Part shown: positions 55,129 through 64,000 of the stretch, in pieces
How the letters are laid out: each line of letters opens with the position of its first letter
How positions within the stretch are numbered: the first letter of the stretch is position 1
From: Geminicoccus sp.
GTDB lineage: Bacteria; Pseudomonadota; Alphaproteobacteria; UBA7985
Length of the DNA stretch: 64,000 bases
Assembly (NCBI GenBank): GCA_002708995.1
Contig: PAPT01000042.1
Location: forward strand, 1-64,000
Direction of reading: 5' to 3'
Translations under genes and position numbers: made by a program
Notes under the pieces: model-generated
The model's database searches: none
The model's input: only the letters and a program-made list of their open reading frames with translations
Told to the model about the DNA's origin: nothing

Positions 55129-55892
55129 CCGGCCTTGTCCACCACGTGGCGCTCGAAGGCGCGGCGGGACCAGACGAACAGCACCACCAGCCAGAACGCG
55201 GTGCCCAGATAGCCCAGCGCGGCGAGCAGGGGGTCAATGGCGCCGAAGGCCCCCATCATGATCAACGTTGGCGCGGCGCTGGGGATGAGCAGCAGGCCCC
55301 AGTGCTCGAACAGGCCCAGGAAATGCAGCGCCGGCGCCTGGATCACGGCGGAGATCAGCAACACCGGCACCAGAAAGTCCGTCAGGCTGCGGAATCGGAC
55401 CACCAGACCCAGCCCGAGCAGCAGGTACAGCGTCGCCAGCCCGATCAGCCCGAAGCCAAGGTCGAACAGGCTGATCGGTGGCCCCGTCTGGCTTTGCAGG
55501 GCGATCCACGCCTGCAGCAGCGACAGGGTGATGACGGTCTCGAACAGGACCAGCAGGTTGAGGCTGATCAGCTTGGCGGCGATGAAGTTGCTGATCGACA
55601 GCGGGCTGACCAGTGCGGCGTCGAGGGTGCCGTCGGCGCGCTCGCTCAGGATCAGTGCGGCCATGTAAAGCATGGTGGTCGAGCCGATCCCGAGCAGGAT
55701 GAAGACCGGGATCGCGCGATCGAGGAAAGAGACCGGCATCAGCAGCGCCAGCGGCAGCGCCAGCAGCACTGAAACCACCAGCCCGATCACGTACAGCCTC
55801 CCGCGCAAGTGCAGGGTGACGTCGGTTCTGATGGCTTGGAACAGGCCTGACCGGCCGCCAGGGTCGTTGCCGGGAAATCCGCAGTTGGTCAT
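55125..55892 (-). CDS. ABC-2 type exporter permease
   Basis: The product (255 residues from ATG 55892) has six helices and the coupling segment LILSERADGTLDAALVSPLSISNFIAAK typical of ABC-2 (fluoroquinolone/bacitracin-type) permeases. It starts four bases after the ATPase gene ends and overlaps the next permease by four bases, so all three are translationally linked. Confidence 0.82.
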   Translation of the reverse strand: MTNCGFPGNDPGGRSGLFQAIRTDVTLHLRGRLYVIGLVVSVLLALPLALLMPVSFLDRAIPVFILLGIGSTTMLYMAALILSERADGTLDAALVSPLSISNFIAAKLISLNLLVLFETVITLSLLQAWIALQSQTGPPISLFDLGFGLIGLATLYLLLGLGLVVRFRSLTDFLVPVLLISAVIQAPALHFLGLFEHWGLLLIPSAAPTLIMMGAFGAIDPLLAALGYLGTAFWLVVLFVWSRRAFERHVVDKAG

Positions 55893-55896
55893 GGGA

Positions 55897-56811
55897 TTAC
55901 CTGTCCTCGCTTTGGGTGCTGCTGCCCGCACGGCTGGCCGCCGATTGCAGGGGGTCGTCCCCCGCGTGCAGGGTCTTTCCGGTGAACTCGATGAAGATAT
56001 CGTCGAGCGTGGTTTGTTCGGACTGCAGGCTCTCTATAGTGCTGCCGGTGCGCAGGGTATCGAGGAAGGCCTGATTCTCGCCAAGGCCATCGAGGGGGAA
56101 CTGCCGGGCGGGGCTGCCCGCCTGCTTCAGGCGCACTTGACCTGCGCCGTGCCGACGCTTGAGGCTTTCGGGGGCATCGATCAGCGCGATCCGTCCGTCG
56201 ACAATGAAGGCGACCCGGTCGCACAGCTGGTCGGCGAGGCTCATGTTGTGGGTGGTGACAAGGACGGTGGTGCCGTCCTCGCGCAGCCGCCGGACCAGCG
56301 CCATCACCAGCCGGGTGTTCACGGGGTCGAGCCCGCTGGTGGGCTCGTCGAGAAACAGCAGGCGCGGGCGGTGCATGCAGGCGCGGGCAAGGTTGAGCCG
56401 GACCTTCATCCCTTTGGACAGGGCGCCTGCGCGCTCGTTGGCAGCATCGCTCAGACCGACCCAGTCGAGGACCCGGTGGGGATCGACGGTCGGCCCTCGG
56501 TAAAAGGCTGCAAAGTGGCGCAGGTTTTCCAGCGCGGTCAGTCGCGCATAGTGATTCGGCAGTTCGAAGGAGACGCCGACCTGCTCATAGAGGCTCTTGT
56601 CCCAGTGCCGGACTTCGCGCCCCAGCACCTCGGCCCGGCCCTCGTAGCCCTGCAGCAGGCGGATCAGGATCTTCTGCGTGGTCGACTTGCCCGCGCCGGA
56701 GGGACCGAGAAAGCCGAGGATTTCGCCGTCTTCGAGGTTGAAGTTCAGGCCCCGCAGTGCCGGGCTTGGGGCGCTGGGATAGGTGAAGCTGAGGTTTTCG
56801 ACGGTGATCAT
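55897..56811 (-). CDS. ABC-2 exporter ATP-binding protein
   Basis: The 304-residue ATPase has Walker A GPSGAGKST at residues 36-44, the variant signature LSKGMKVRLNLARA, Walker B LLFLDEPTSGLDP and the switch histidine in VLVTTHNMSLADQLCD. LSKGM is typical of exporter ATPases of the NatA/CcmA group, so this is not the missing sugar-importer ATPase. The last 60 residues form the usual C-terminal extension ending TTLDDIFIEFTGK. Confidence 0.9.
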   Translation of the reverse strand: MITVENLSFTYPSAPSPALRGLNFNLEDGEILGFLGPSGAGKSTTQKILIRLLQGYEGRAEVLGREVRHWDKSLYEQVGVSFELPNHYARLTALENLRHFAAFYRGPTVDPHRVLDWVGLSDAANERAGALSKGMKVRLNLARACMHRPRLLFLDEPTSGLDPVNTRLVMALVRRLREDGTTVLVTTHNMSLADQLCDRVAFIVDGRIALIDAPESLKRRHGAGQVRLKQAGSPARQFPLDGLGENQAFLDTLRTGSTIESLQSEQTTLDDIFIEFTGKTLHAGDDPLQSAASRAGSSTQSEDR

Positions 56812-56938
56812 GGCGCTGAACTTACGCGCTGGAAGACGTTTTCGCCAAGAGGAAGGACGCAGGCGGGGGGACAGGGCGGCAAGCCTGTTCTAGACTGCGC
56901 CACGAATCAGCAGACCAGACCAGATTGACGAGGCCGTT

Positions 56939-58657
56939 TTGACCACCCCGAGCACCGCTCCAGCAGCGACATCTTCCGAATTTGACTATGTAATCGTGGG
57001 CAGCGGTTCCGCCGGCGCCATCATGGCAGCCCGGCTGACCGAAGACCCGGATATCCGGGTCGCCGTGCTGGAGTTCGGGGGCAGCGACCGGTCGATTTTC
57101 GTGCAGATGCCGACGGCGCTGTCCATCCCCATGACCCGGGACAAGTTCAACTGGGGCTACTGGTCCGACCCCGAGCCGGGGCTGGACGGCCGGGTCATGG
57201 ACTGCCCGCGCGGCAAGGTGCTCGGCGGTTCGTCGAGCATCAACGGCATGGCCTTCGTTCGTGGCTGTGCGGGCGATCTGGACCAGTGGGAAGAGGCCGG
57301 CGCAGAGGGCTGGAACTACGCCAGCCTGCTGCCCTACTACCAGCGCCTCGAGCGCACGGGTTTTGGGGATGACAGCTACCGCGGCCGCGGTGGCGAAGTC
57401 GGCGTTGGCAATGGCAACGACCGGCTACTGAACCCGCTCTACGATGCCTTTATCGCCGCCGGTGAGCAGGCCGGCTACCCGGTGACCAAGGACTATAATG
57501 GCTACCAGCAGGAGGGCTTCGGTCCGATGCAGATGAACGTCGCCAGCGGGCGACGGCAGTCGACGGCCAATGCCTTCCTTGCACCGGCGCGTAAGCGCCC
57601 GAACCTGCAGATCATTACCGGGGTGCTGGCGCAGCGTGTCCTGCTTGATGGCAACCGTGCGGTCGGGGTCGAGGTCACCCGCGGGGGCAAGACCGCGCAG
57701 GTCATGGCCCGGCGGGAAGTCATCCTTGCTGCCGGCTCGATCGGCTCGCCGACGCTGCTGCAGCGCTCGGGCATCGGCCCGGCGGCTGTGCTCAAGGAGG
57801 CCGGTGTGATGCCGGTGGTGGACCTGCCCGGGGTTGGTGCCAATCTGCAGGATCATCTGGAGGTTTACTTCCAGTACCGCTGCACCCAGTCGATTACGCT
57901 GAACGGGCGGCTAAACCCGCTCAGCAAGGCGTGGATCGGGGCGCGGTGGATGCTGACCAAGACCGGGCTCGGCGCGACCAACCACTTCGAGGCCTGCGCC
58001 TTTATCCGCTCGGACAAGGGCGTGCAGTGGCCGGACATCCAGTACCACTTTCTACCCGCGGCTATGCGCTATGACGGGCGCGCGGCCTTCGACGGGCACG
58101 GCTTTCAGGTCCACGTCGGCCCGAACAAGCCGCGCAGCCGGGGGCGGGTCGCGATCCGCACGCCGATGGCTGAGGACGCGCCGTCGATCCTGTTCAACTA
58201 CCTCACCGATCCGCGCGATATCAGCGACTGGCGCAAGGCGATCCGCCTGACCCGCGAAATCCTGCAGCAGGACGCGCTGGCCCCGTTCCGGGGCAACGAA
58301 ATCCAGCCTGGGTTCGGGGTGCAGAGCGACGACGAGATCGACGCCTGGGTGCGCGAGAACGTCGAGAGCGCCTACCATCCGTCCTGCACCTGTAAAATCG
58401 GTCGTGACAATGATCCCATGGCGGTGCTCGACCGCGACTGTCGCGTGCGCGGGGTCGCAAACCTGCGGGTCGCCGACAGCTCGATTTTCCCGGTGATCAC
58501 CAATGGCAACCTGAATGCGCCGTCGATGATGGTGGGTGAGCGGGCGTCCGACCTGATCCTCGAGCGCGATCCACTGCCGCCGAGCAATGCCCCGGCGTGG
58601 TTCGATCCGGCGTGGGAAACCCGCCAGCGGGCGGGCGAGCCGCAGCGGGCCGTCTAG
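56939..58657 (+). CDS. GMC oxidoreductase, choline dehydrogenase-like
   Basis: The 572-residue flavoprotein has the GMC start [19 protein letters not shown], the second signature [20 protein letters not shown], and the C-terminal active-site block [11 protein letters not shown] with [20 protein letters not shown]. The sequence is close to BetA, which oxidises choline to betaine aldehyde. Betaine demethylation ends in sarcosine, the substrate of the sox enzymes in this window, which adds support. Related GMC alcohol dehydrogenases are an alternative; no betB or betI is adjacent. Confidence 0.87.
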   Translation: MTTPSTAPAATSSEFDYVIVGSGSAGAIMAARLTEDPDIRVAVLEFGGSDRSIFVQMPTALSIPMTRDKFNWGYWSDPEPGLDGRVMDCPRGKVLGGSSSINGMAFVRGCAGDLDQWEEAGAEGWNYASLLPYYQRLERTGFGDDSYRGRGGEVGVGNGNDRLLNPLYDAFIAAGEQAGYPVTKDYNGYQQEGFGPMQMNVASGRRQSTANAFLAPARKRPNLQIITGVLAQRVLLDGNRAVGVEVTRGGKTAQVMARREVILAAGSIGSPTLLQRSGIGPAAVLKEAGVMPVVDLPGVGANLQDHLEVYFQYRCTQSITLNGRLNPLSKAWIGARWMLTKTGLGATNHFEACAFIRSDKGVQWPDIQYHFLPAAMRYDGRAAFDGHGFQVHVGPNKPRSRGRVAIRTPMAEDAPSILFNYLTDPRDISDWRKAIRLTREILQQDALAPFRGNEIQPGFGVQSDDEIDAWVRENVESAYHPSCTCKIGRDNDPMAVLDRDCRVRGVANLRVADSSIFPVITNGNLNAPSMMVGERASDLILERDPLPPSNAPAWFDPAWETRQRAGEPQRAV

Positions 58658-58791
58658 AGCCAGAGCACTGGTGGGTCAAAATACCGAGGCCCTGCACCGG
58701 CGACGGCGCAGCCTGATACCCCGCCTGACGAGAACGTTCGCGGCCGCGCCCAGCGTTCCGACCGGTGCGTCTGTGGCTGAGGCTCGGCGAT

Positions 58792-60036
58792 TCAACCACC
58801 CTCCGCGAGGCTGCGGTGGGCCGCGGCAACCCCCGCGCCGAGCTCATCCAGCAGCAGGGCCGGGTCTTCGATCCCCACGGACAGCCTGAAGAAGGCCTCG
58901 GTAATGCCCAGCGCCTCACGCTGTGCCTCGGTTAGCCCCCGGTGGGAGCTCGAGGCCGGGTGCGAGATCGTGGTGCTGACATCGCCTAGCGTCGGGGCAA
59001 AGGCGATCCCGCCGAGCGCCCGCATCAGGGCGTTGGCCTGCGCCCGCCCGCCAGGGAGGGTGAAGCTGACCATGTTGCCTGGATTTTTGCCCAGCAGCGC
59101 CCGGGCCAATGCTCGGTCCGGGTGATCGTCGCGGCCGGGGTAAAAGACCTCGTCAACGCCGACGAGGCCAGCGAGGTGGTCGGCTATCCGCTGGGCGTTG
59201 TCCTGCGCGCGTTCAAACCGCAGCTCGAAGGTATGGAGCCCGCGCTCGGCCATCCAGCAATCCCACGGTGAGGGTGTCAGCCCCCAGGTGGCAACGGCGT
59301 CCTCCAGTGGCTCGCGCAGCGCCGGGTCCCGGGCTGCAACATAGCCCAGCGTCACGTCAGAGTGCCCGGCCAGCAGCTTGGTCACCGAATTGACCACCAG
59401 ATCGGCGCCGAGTTCGAAGCCCGAGACCACCGCCGGGGTGGTGAATGTGTTGTCGATCAGCAGCAGCACCCCGTGTTCCCGGCACACCGCCGCGATGCCA
59501 TCAATATCGGCGATCCGCAGGGTGGGGTTTGAGACCACTTCGACCAGGACCATCCGCGTTTCTGGGCGCAGCGCCTCAGCGACATTGGCCGCGTCGGCCA
59601 CGCCCACCAGCGTGGTCGACAGCCCCAGACGGGGCAGATCCTGATTGAGCAGCCGCAGGCTCTTGCCGTAGAGCTGGTCGCCGGCGATGACATGGTCGCC
59701 GGCCTTGAGCACGCCGAGCACAGCCGCGGTGATCGCTGACATGCCTGAACTGGTGATCAGTCCGGGCGCAGGCGCGGCTTCAAGCGCGTCGATCTTGGCT
59801 GCCAGCAGGTCTGCGTTGGGGTGGCCTTCGCGGGCGTAGGTGTAGCCTACCGCACGGCCCTCGTACTGGTCTTCGAGCGCATCGACGTCGGGGGTGGCGT
59901 AGACCACGGCGGGCTGCAAGGGCGAGCCCAGCGCGCGGGACTCAGAGGGCGGAAAGGGGCTGCGTCGGACAACGTTGGGCAAGCGGCGATTGCCCCTGTC
60001 TCCCGGAGCTTTCCAGCGATCTTCAGACTTTGTCAC
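58792..60036 (-). CDS. Cys/Met-metabolism PLP enzyme (cystathionine synthase/lyase type)
   Basis: The 414-residue protein is a fold-type I PLP enzyme of the trans-sulfuration family: GYTYAREGHPNADLLAAKIDALE, ITSSGMSAITAAVLGVLKAGDH, LLLIDNTFTTPA and the Schiff-base lysine in NSVTKLLAGHSDVTLGY, ending with ISHPASSSHRGLT and LSVGIEDPALLLDEL. Whether it is a synthase, lyase or O-acetylhomoserine sulfhydrylase cannot be told from sequence. GTG 60036 has AAGGA seven bases upstream. Confidence 0.9.
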   Translation of the reverse strand: MTKSEDRWKAPGDRGNRRLPNVVRRSPFPPSESRALGSPLQPAVVYATPDVDALEDQYEGRAVGYTYAREGHPNADLLAAKIDALEAAPAPGLITSSGMSAITAAVLGVLKAGDHVIAGDQLYGKSLRLLNQDLPRLGLSTTLVGVADAANVAEALRPETRMVLVEVVSNPTLRIADIDGIAAVCREHGVLLLIDNTFTTPAVVSGFELGADLVVNSVTKLLAGHSDVTLGYVAARDPALREPLEDAVATWGLTPSPWDCWMAERGLHTFELRFERAQDNAQRIADHLAGLVGVDEVFYPGRDDHPDRALARALLGKNPGNMVSFTLPGGRAQANALMRALGGIAFAPTLGDVSTTISHPASSSHRGLTEAQREALGITEAFFRLSVGIEDPALLLDELGAGVAAAHRSLAEGG

Positions 60037-60401
60037 CCGGCTGTCCTTTCAGTGCTCAGTCATTGCTCAGGTCGGTGCAGAACCAGCGATCAGCAGCGAG
60101 CGGGTGTCGCCGGGGTTCAGGCTTGGCGCGCAGCAGAGCACTTCGGCGCCGGGGTGGCAATACGGCCTAGCGACGGCAGTGCGCGGCTGGGCGGTGGGCT
60201 GGGATCTGCCGGGTTTCTGGTCATCTGTGACGGTCTGCGACGGTCTGCGACCTAAATCGGCGCAGGTGCCGCGAAATCACAAGACGCGGCTGGGTCCGGG
60301 GTTCAAGCACCATGCATGACCTGCGCAGATTTGCGATCCTGCGCGGCCTCTGACACCGGGTCCTCAATCCCCGGCGTGTGTCTGTTGAGATTGGAGCCTT
60401 G
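60037..60401. other. Intergenic region between divergent PLP enzyme and MFS genes
   Basis: This 365-base gap is GC-rich. It contains a 10-base direct duplication (GACGGTCTGC at about 60227-60246) and no frame with coding features I trust. It must carry promoters for both flanking genes. I looked for a SAM riboswitch on the minus strand, as expected before some methionine genes, and do not see one. Confidence 0.45.
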
Positions 60402-61649
60402 ATGACTAACCCGGTGTTTTCAGCCCTGGACCTGAGCCTGCTGATCCGTGTCCGGGTCGTGGTCAGCGCGGTGCTGTCCATGGTCTTCGCCGGGTTCGCG
60501 AGCGGGCTGATCTATGCATGGGTCCCGATCCGGCTTTCGGCGCTTGGCTATGATCCTTCGGTCGCGGGCATGCTGATTTCGGTGTTTGCCGTAGGCGCGG
60601 TGCTGGGCTGCTTCATCACCGGTGCACTGGTGCGCCGGCTGGGGCAGGCGCGGACGTGGCTGTTGGCCCTCGGGATGCTGCTGATTTCTTACGCCACGCT
60701 GGCCTTTACCGAGCAGCCGCTGTTCTGGGGGCTTGGACGGCTGGCCTATGGTGTTGCCATGACCCAGCTGTTCGTGGTCGGGCAGAGCTGGTTCAACGCA
60801 CTGGTGACCAACCGCTTCCGTGGCCGGGTGCAGGCGAGCCTCAACACCCTGTTCGTCGTTGGGATCGGGGTTGGGGGCTTTGGTATTGGCTTCATCAGCG
60901 TCGATGGCAGCATGGCGCCGCTGGTGGCGCTGGGGCTGACCGTTGCGGCACTGATACCCATGCTGCTGCCTGGCCTGCCGCGGGTACCGACGCCCCGGGC
61001 CGCTCAAGTGCGGGTGCTGCGCGCCTGGCGGATTTCACCGCTGGCGGTTTCCGGGATGCTGTTCGCGGGCGGGGTGACCATGCTGGTGCAGGGGTACGCG
61101 CCTATTTTCGTACAGGCCAAGGGCTTCGAGCCTGCGCAGATCGGGCTGATGCTGTTGCTGATGCAACTGGGGATCTTTGCGGTGCCGCTGTCGGCGGGGT
61201 TTGTCTCTGACCGGGTCGACCGGCGCTGGGTGATTGTCGCCTGCACGGTGCTGATCGTCGGCTGTGCTGCCTTTGCCAGCGAGGTGGCGGGGCTGAATTT
61301 CTTCTTCCTAGTGGCGGCTTTTGGCCTGTGGGCGGGTTCGACGGAGGCGATTTTCTCAGTCACATCGGCGCAGGCGAGCGACCACGCTCAGCCTGAGGAG
61401 TACCTCAGCCTGTCTTCGACACTGATCCTAGTCTGGTCGAGCGGTGCGGTGCTGGTGCCCGGCGTGACCAGCGTGCTCACCCGTCTGTTCGGGGTCTCGG
61501 CCTTTATGATCGTGGCCGGGGTGCTGGCGTTGGTGTTTTTGGTTTTCACGCTGGTGCGCTTGCGGCTACGGGAGCAGCCGGAGCCGGATCCGGCGGCCGA
61601 TGCCGCGGTTGATCCGGGGCTTGACCTTAGCGATCCGCCGCTGCGTTAG
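60402..61649 (+). CDS. MFS transporter
   Basis: The product (415 residues) has twelve helices and MFS-type loop residues (ALVRRLGQARTWLLAL after helix 2 and SDRVDRRWVIVAC after helix 8). It resembles the YcaD-like MFS group by its LTEQPLFWG-type and RFRGRVQASLN segments, but this is only by eye. ATG 60402 is chosen because GGAG lies five bases upstream; GTG 60378 is an alternative. Substrate unknown. Confidence 0.85.
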   Translation: MTNPVFSALDLSLLIRVRVVVSAVLSMVFAGFASGLIYAWVPIRLSALGYDPSVAGMLISVFAVGAVLGCFITGALVRRLGQARTWLLALGMLLISYATLAFTEQPLFWGLGRLAYGVAMTQLFVVGQSWFNALVTNRFRGRVQASLNTLFVVGIGVGGFGIGFISVDGSMAPLVALGLTVAALIPMLLPGLPRVPTPRAAQVRVLRAWRISPLAVSGMLFAGGVTMLVQGYAPIFVQAKGFEPAQIGLMLLLMQLGIFAVPLSAGFVSDRVDRRWVIVACTVLIVGCAAFASEVAGLNFFFLVAAFGLWAGSTEAIFSVTSAQASDHAQPEEYLSLSSTLILVWSSGAVLVPGVTSVLTRLFGVSAFMIVAGVLALVFLVFTLVRLRLREQPEPDPAADAAVDPGLDLSDPPLR

Positions 61650-61674
61650 GGCGACAGGACGGTCGCGCGTGGGA

Positions 61675-61704
61675 GATTTGTAAGCCGCGAAGCGGCGTCA
61701 AATC
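61675..61704. other. Imperfect stem-loop between MFS and desaturase genes
   Basis: GATTTG-GCCGC-GAA-GCGGC-CAAATC pairs with a small internal loop and CGCGC/GCGCG flanks extend it. There is no T tract, so it is more likely a structured transcript end or repetitive hairpin than an intrinsic terminator. Confidence 0.35.
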
Positions 61705-61821
61705 GAGCGCGCCACCCCTGTCAGGGGCAAGGAGCTCATGATCCCGAAGCCATGACAAGGGCAATACTGCGCCAACCTGAACGATTGCAGCCCCAGTCCG
61801 GCTTGCGCTAGCTTGCTCACC

Positions 61822-62775
61822 ATGACGATTCCTAAACATCCCCAGCAGTCCAACACGGATGAGCCCCTCGATCACCGCCGGTTTGTTGCCGCCCTCAGCC
61901 CGGAGCAGCGCCGCGCACTGACCGCAAAGTCCGACCGTGCCGGGCTGTTCCACCTCGCCGGTCACCTCGCGCTGATCGCCGTCCTTGCGACGGCCGTAAT
62001 CGCTCAAGTACCGCTCTGGTGGGCGCTGATGGTGCCGCTTGGGGTCGTGCTGATCTTCCTCTTCACCCTCAACCATGAAGCCATCCACCGCACCGCCTTC
62101 GCCGCCGGCTGGCTCAACGAAGTCGTCACGCGGGTCTGCGGGCTGGTGCTGATGCTGCCGGCAACATGGTTCCGCTTCTTCCACTTCGAGCACCACCGCC
62201 ACACCCAGGACCCCGAGCGCGACCCTGAGCTCGCCGGCACAGCACCCGCCACCCGCGCGGCCTGGCTGTGGCACGTCAGCGGCATCCCGCTGTGGATCAG
62301 CGCCATCAAGGGCCTGCTCACCAATGCCGCCGGGTTGAACCGCGACCCCTTCGTTCCGACCTCAGCGCGTGCGCGGGTGCAGCGCGAAGCACTGGCCATG
62401 ATCGCGGTCTATCTGGGGCTGCTGGCCACTTCGCTGTGGCTGCAGACGGCGGTGCTGCTGTGGGTCTGGGTCATCCCGGCGCTGCTGGGACAGCCCTTCC
62501 TGCGGCTCTATCTGCTTGCTGAGCACGGCCGCTGCGCCTTCGTCGCCAATATGTTCGAGAATAGCCGCACGACCTTCACCGGGCCACTGGTGCGCTTTTT
62601 AGCCTGGAACATGCCATACCATGCCGAGCACCACGCCTTCCCGACGGTACCCTTCTACCGACTGCCGCAGCTGCACCGGCTGACCGCCCCGCACCTGCGC
62701 GCGACCAGCCCGGGCTATCGCGATTTCACGGCGCGAAGCCTTGCAGCCCTTGGCAACGACAGTTCCGGGGGCTGA
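61822..62775 (+). CDS. Membrane fatty acid desaturase-family protein
   Basis: The 317-residue membrane protein has the three histidine boxes of the FA_desaturase family in order: HEAIH near residue 80, HFEHHRHT near 120 and HAEHHAFP near 270, with four to six helices between them. It is a di-iron enzyme that desaturates or hydroxylates a lipid or related hydrocarbon. The short length and HEAIH box fit the desaturase/beta-carotene hydroxylase-like branch. ATG 61822 is used; TTG 61813 would add three residues. Confidence 0.87.
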   Translation: MTIPKHPQQSNTDEPLDHRRFVAALSPEQRRALTAKSDRAGLFHLAGHLALIAVLATAVIAQVPLWWALMVPLGVVLIFLFTLNHEAIHRTAFAAGWLNEVVTRVCGLVLMLPATWFRFFHFEHHRHTQDPERDPELAGTAPATRAAWLWHVSGIPLWISAIKGLLTNAAGLNRDPFVPTSARARVQREALAMIAVYLGLLATSLWLQTAVLLWVWVIPALLGQPFLRLYLLAEHGRCAFVANMFENSRTTFTGPLVRFLAWNMPYHAEHHAFPTVPFYRLPQLHRLTAPHLRATSPGYRDFTARSLAALGNDSSGG

Positions 62776-62779
62776 CGTC

Positions 62780-62835
62780 GGGCAGGTAGGCAAACGGGCA
62801 ACCCGGCAGGCAGGGAACCGGGCAGGCGGGCACAC
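62780..62835. repeat. G-rich degenerate short repeats
   Basis: Three to four imperfect copies of a GGGCAGGnnGGnAAnC unit lie between the desaturase and aldehyde dehydrogenase stop codons. No other feature is seen in this gap. Confidence 0.4.
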
Positions 62836-62897
62836 GCGCAGCCGATCAGAATGCCGTGCTTACGGGTTCAGGTCTCATGCGGCGCAAAAGGCCCCAG

Positions 62898-64000
62898 TCA
62901 GACGCTCAGGCAGAGGTACTTCAGCTCGAGATAGTCATCGATGCCGTGGCTGGAGCCTTCGCGGCCCAGACCGGACTCCTTGATCCCGCCAAAGGGCGCA
63001 AGCTCGGTCGAAATAATCCCGGTGTTGATGCCAACAATGCCGTACTCCAGCGCCTCGGCCACCTTGTAAACTCGGCTGAGGTTCTGGGCGTAGAAGTACG
63101 ACGCCAGACCGAAGCGGGTATCGTTGGCCTGCTCGATCACCTCGTCTTCGCTCTCGAAGCGGTACAGCGGGGCGAGGGGGCCAAAGGTCTCCTCCTGCGT
63201 AACCGCCATCGAGCGATCGACGTTGGTCATGATCGTCGGCTCGAAGAACAGCCCGCCCAGCGCGTGCGGCTTGCCGCCCAGGATGACCTCCGCGCCCTTG
63301 GACAGCGCGTCGTCGACGTGCTCCTGCACCTTGTCCAGCGCCTGCGGTTCGATCAGCGGGCCGAAGGCCACGCCCTCATCCATGCCGTTGCCGACCTTCA
63401 TGGTGGCGATGCGGGCTGCGAACTTCTCGGCGAAGGCATCATAGACCCCGGCCTGGACATAGATGCGGTTGGCGCAGACACAGGTCTGACCGTTGTTGCG
63501 GAACTTACAGATGATCGCGCCCTCGACCGCGGCATCAATATCGGCGTCGTCGAACACGATGAAGGGCGCGTTGCCGCCCAGTTCCATCGAGGTCTTCTTG
63601 ATCTGCGGCGCACACTGCTCCATCAGCTTGGCGCCGACCTCGGTTGAGCCGGTAAACGAAAGCTTGCGCACGGTCGGGTTCGAGGTGATTTCACCGCCGA
63701 TCGCCGTCGATGAACCCGTCAGCACAGACAACAAGCCGGCCGGGATACCCGCTTGCTCGGCCAGCACACAGAGCGCCAGCGCGGAGTAGGGCGTCGCCGT
63801 CGCCGGCTTGACCACCATCGAACAGCCCGCAGCCAGCGCCGCGCCGGCCTTGCGGGTGATCATGGCGTTGGGAAAGTTCCACGGCGTGATCGCCGCCGTC
63901 ACCCCAATGGGCTGCTTCAGGACCTGAATGCGCTTGTCGCGCTGATGGCCGGGGATGATCTCGCCATAGGTGCGCTTGCCCTCTTCAGCGAACCACTCGA
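62898..64000 (-). CDS. Succinate-semialdehyde dehydrogenase-like ALDH (partial)
   Basis: The coding sequence runs off the right edge, so only about 367 C-terminal codons are present. It begins within [17 protein letters not shown] and continues with [21 protein letters not shown], the catalytic Glu in [17 protein letters not shown] and the catalytic Cys in [13 protein letters not shown]. The ending [31 protein letters not shown] is typical of GabD-type succinate-semialdehyde dehydrogenases. It would oxidise an aldehyde to the acid with NAD(P). Confidence 0.92.
   Translation of the reverse strand, partial: EWFAEEGKRTYGEIIPGHQRDKRIQVLKQPIGVTAAITPWNFPNAMITRKAGAALAAGCSMVVKPATATPYSALALCVLAEQAGIPAGLLSVLTGSSTAIGGEITSNPTVRKLSFTGSTEVGAKLMEQCAPQIKKTSMELGGNAPFIVFDDADIDAAVEGAIICKFRNNGQTCVCANRIYVQAGVYDAFAEKFAARIATMKVGNGMDEGVAFGPLIEPQALDKVQEHVDDALSKGAEVILGGKPHALGGLFFEPTIMTNVDRSMAVTQEETFGPLAPLYRFESEDEVIEQANDTRFGLASYFYAQNLSRVYKVAEALEYGIVGINTGIISTELAPFGGIKESGLGREGSSHGIDDYLELKYLCLSV

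Noticed and set aside
55897..56811. Candidate ATPase for the sugar importer
   Set aside because: Its LSKGM signature, short length and coupling to two ABC-2 permeases mark it as an exporter ATPase; importer ATPases have LSGGQ and a long C-terminal regulatory domain.
60037..60401. SAM riboswitch before the cystathionine-type gene
   Set aside because: Neither SAM-I nor SAM-II core sequences are visible on the minus strand; only a short direct duplication is seen.

Overview
The window is GC-rich chromosomal DNA with short intergenic gaps and many ATGA/TGATG-type overlaps. Gene content points to a heterotrophic, probably marine alphaproteobacterium: a heterotetrameric sarcosine oxidase, three-subunit glycolate oxidase, GlnE, an alanine dehydrogenase, a BetA-like choline dehydrogenase, a CcmI-like cytochrome c assembly protein and a secreted beta-repeat protein of the RsaA/RTX type. 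The assignment is inference; no rRNA or unique marker is present. There is one tRNA (Leu, UAG), no CRISPR array, no insertion sequence and no sign of prophage.

Layout. 1-1.7 kb: end of a probable ccm operon and a DMT exporter. 1.7-8.4 kb, minus strand: a galactoside operon galM-galT-galK, then an LptF/LptG-type permease, then a GH42 beta-galactosidase. 8.8-13.1 kb, plus strand: a lower-GC surface/secreted repeat protein with strong terminator, an SDR protein lacking the usual Tyr/Lys pair, and a PAPS sulfotransferase. 13.1-18.3 kb, minus strand: soxB-soxD-soxA-soxG. 18.5-24.8 kb: a second DMT exporter, a broken Sel1/SPOR-like gene, trigger factor, tRNA-Leu and lon. 25-27.6 kb: a decaying purine cluster in which purM is badly broken, purN is open and a purQ-like gene survives only as its C-terminal half. 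27.6-36.1 kb: two Gfo/Idh/MocA oxidoreductases, an FbpB-type permease, an APH-fold kinase, an aldo-keto reductase, UDP-glucose dehydrogenase and a GIY-YIG-like protein. 36.3-40.1 kb: glnE and alanine dehydrogenase.

40.3-47.1 kb is a coherent C2-acid locus: a CitE-like lyase, an MFS carrier, a FadR/GlcC-type regulator and glcDEF, with palindromes of the TGGTC/GACCA type before the regulator and before glcD. 47.5-49.4 kb is an MsbA-type exporter. 49.7-54.1 kb is a carbohydrate ABC importer split over two strands (binding protein on plus, two permeases on minus) around an aldo-keto reductase, with no matching ATPase here. 54.3-56.8 kb is a compact three-gene ABC-2 exporter. 56.9-64 kb carries a choline dehydrogenase-like GMC enzyme, a trans-sulfuration-type PLP enzyme, an MFS transporter, a membrane fatty-acid desaturase and the 3' part of a GabD-like aldehyde dehydrogenase running off the right edge.

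Taken together the cell appears built to take up and oxidise small organic compounds (galactosides, other sugars, sarcosine/choline-derived methylamines, glycolate). The most unusual points are the decaying purMNQ cluster, the odd architecture of the surface protein beside a sulfotransferase, the lone LPS-transport-type permease inside a gal operon, and two operator-like palindromes of different geometry in the glycolate locus.
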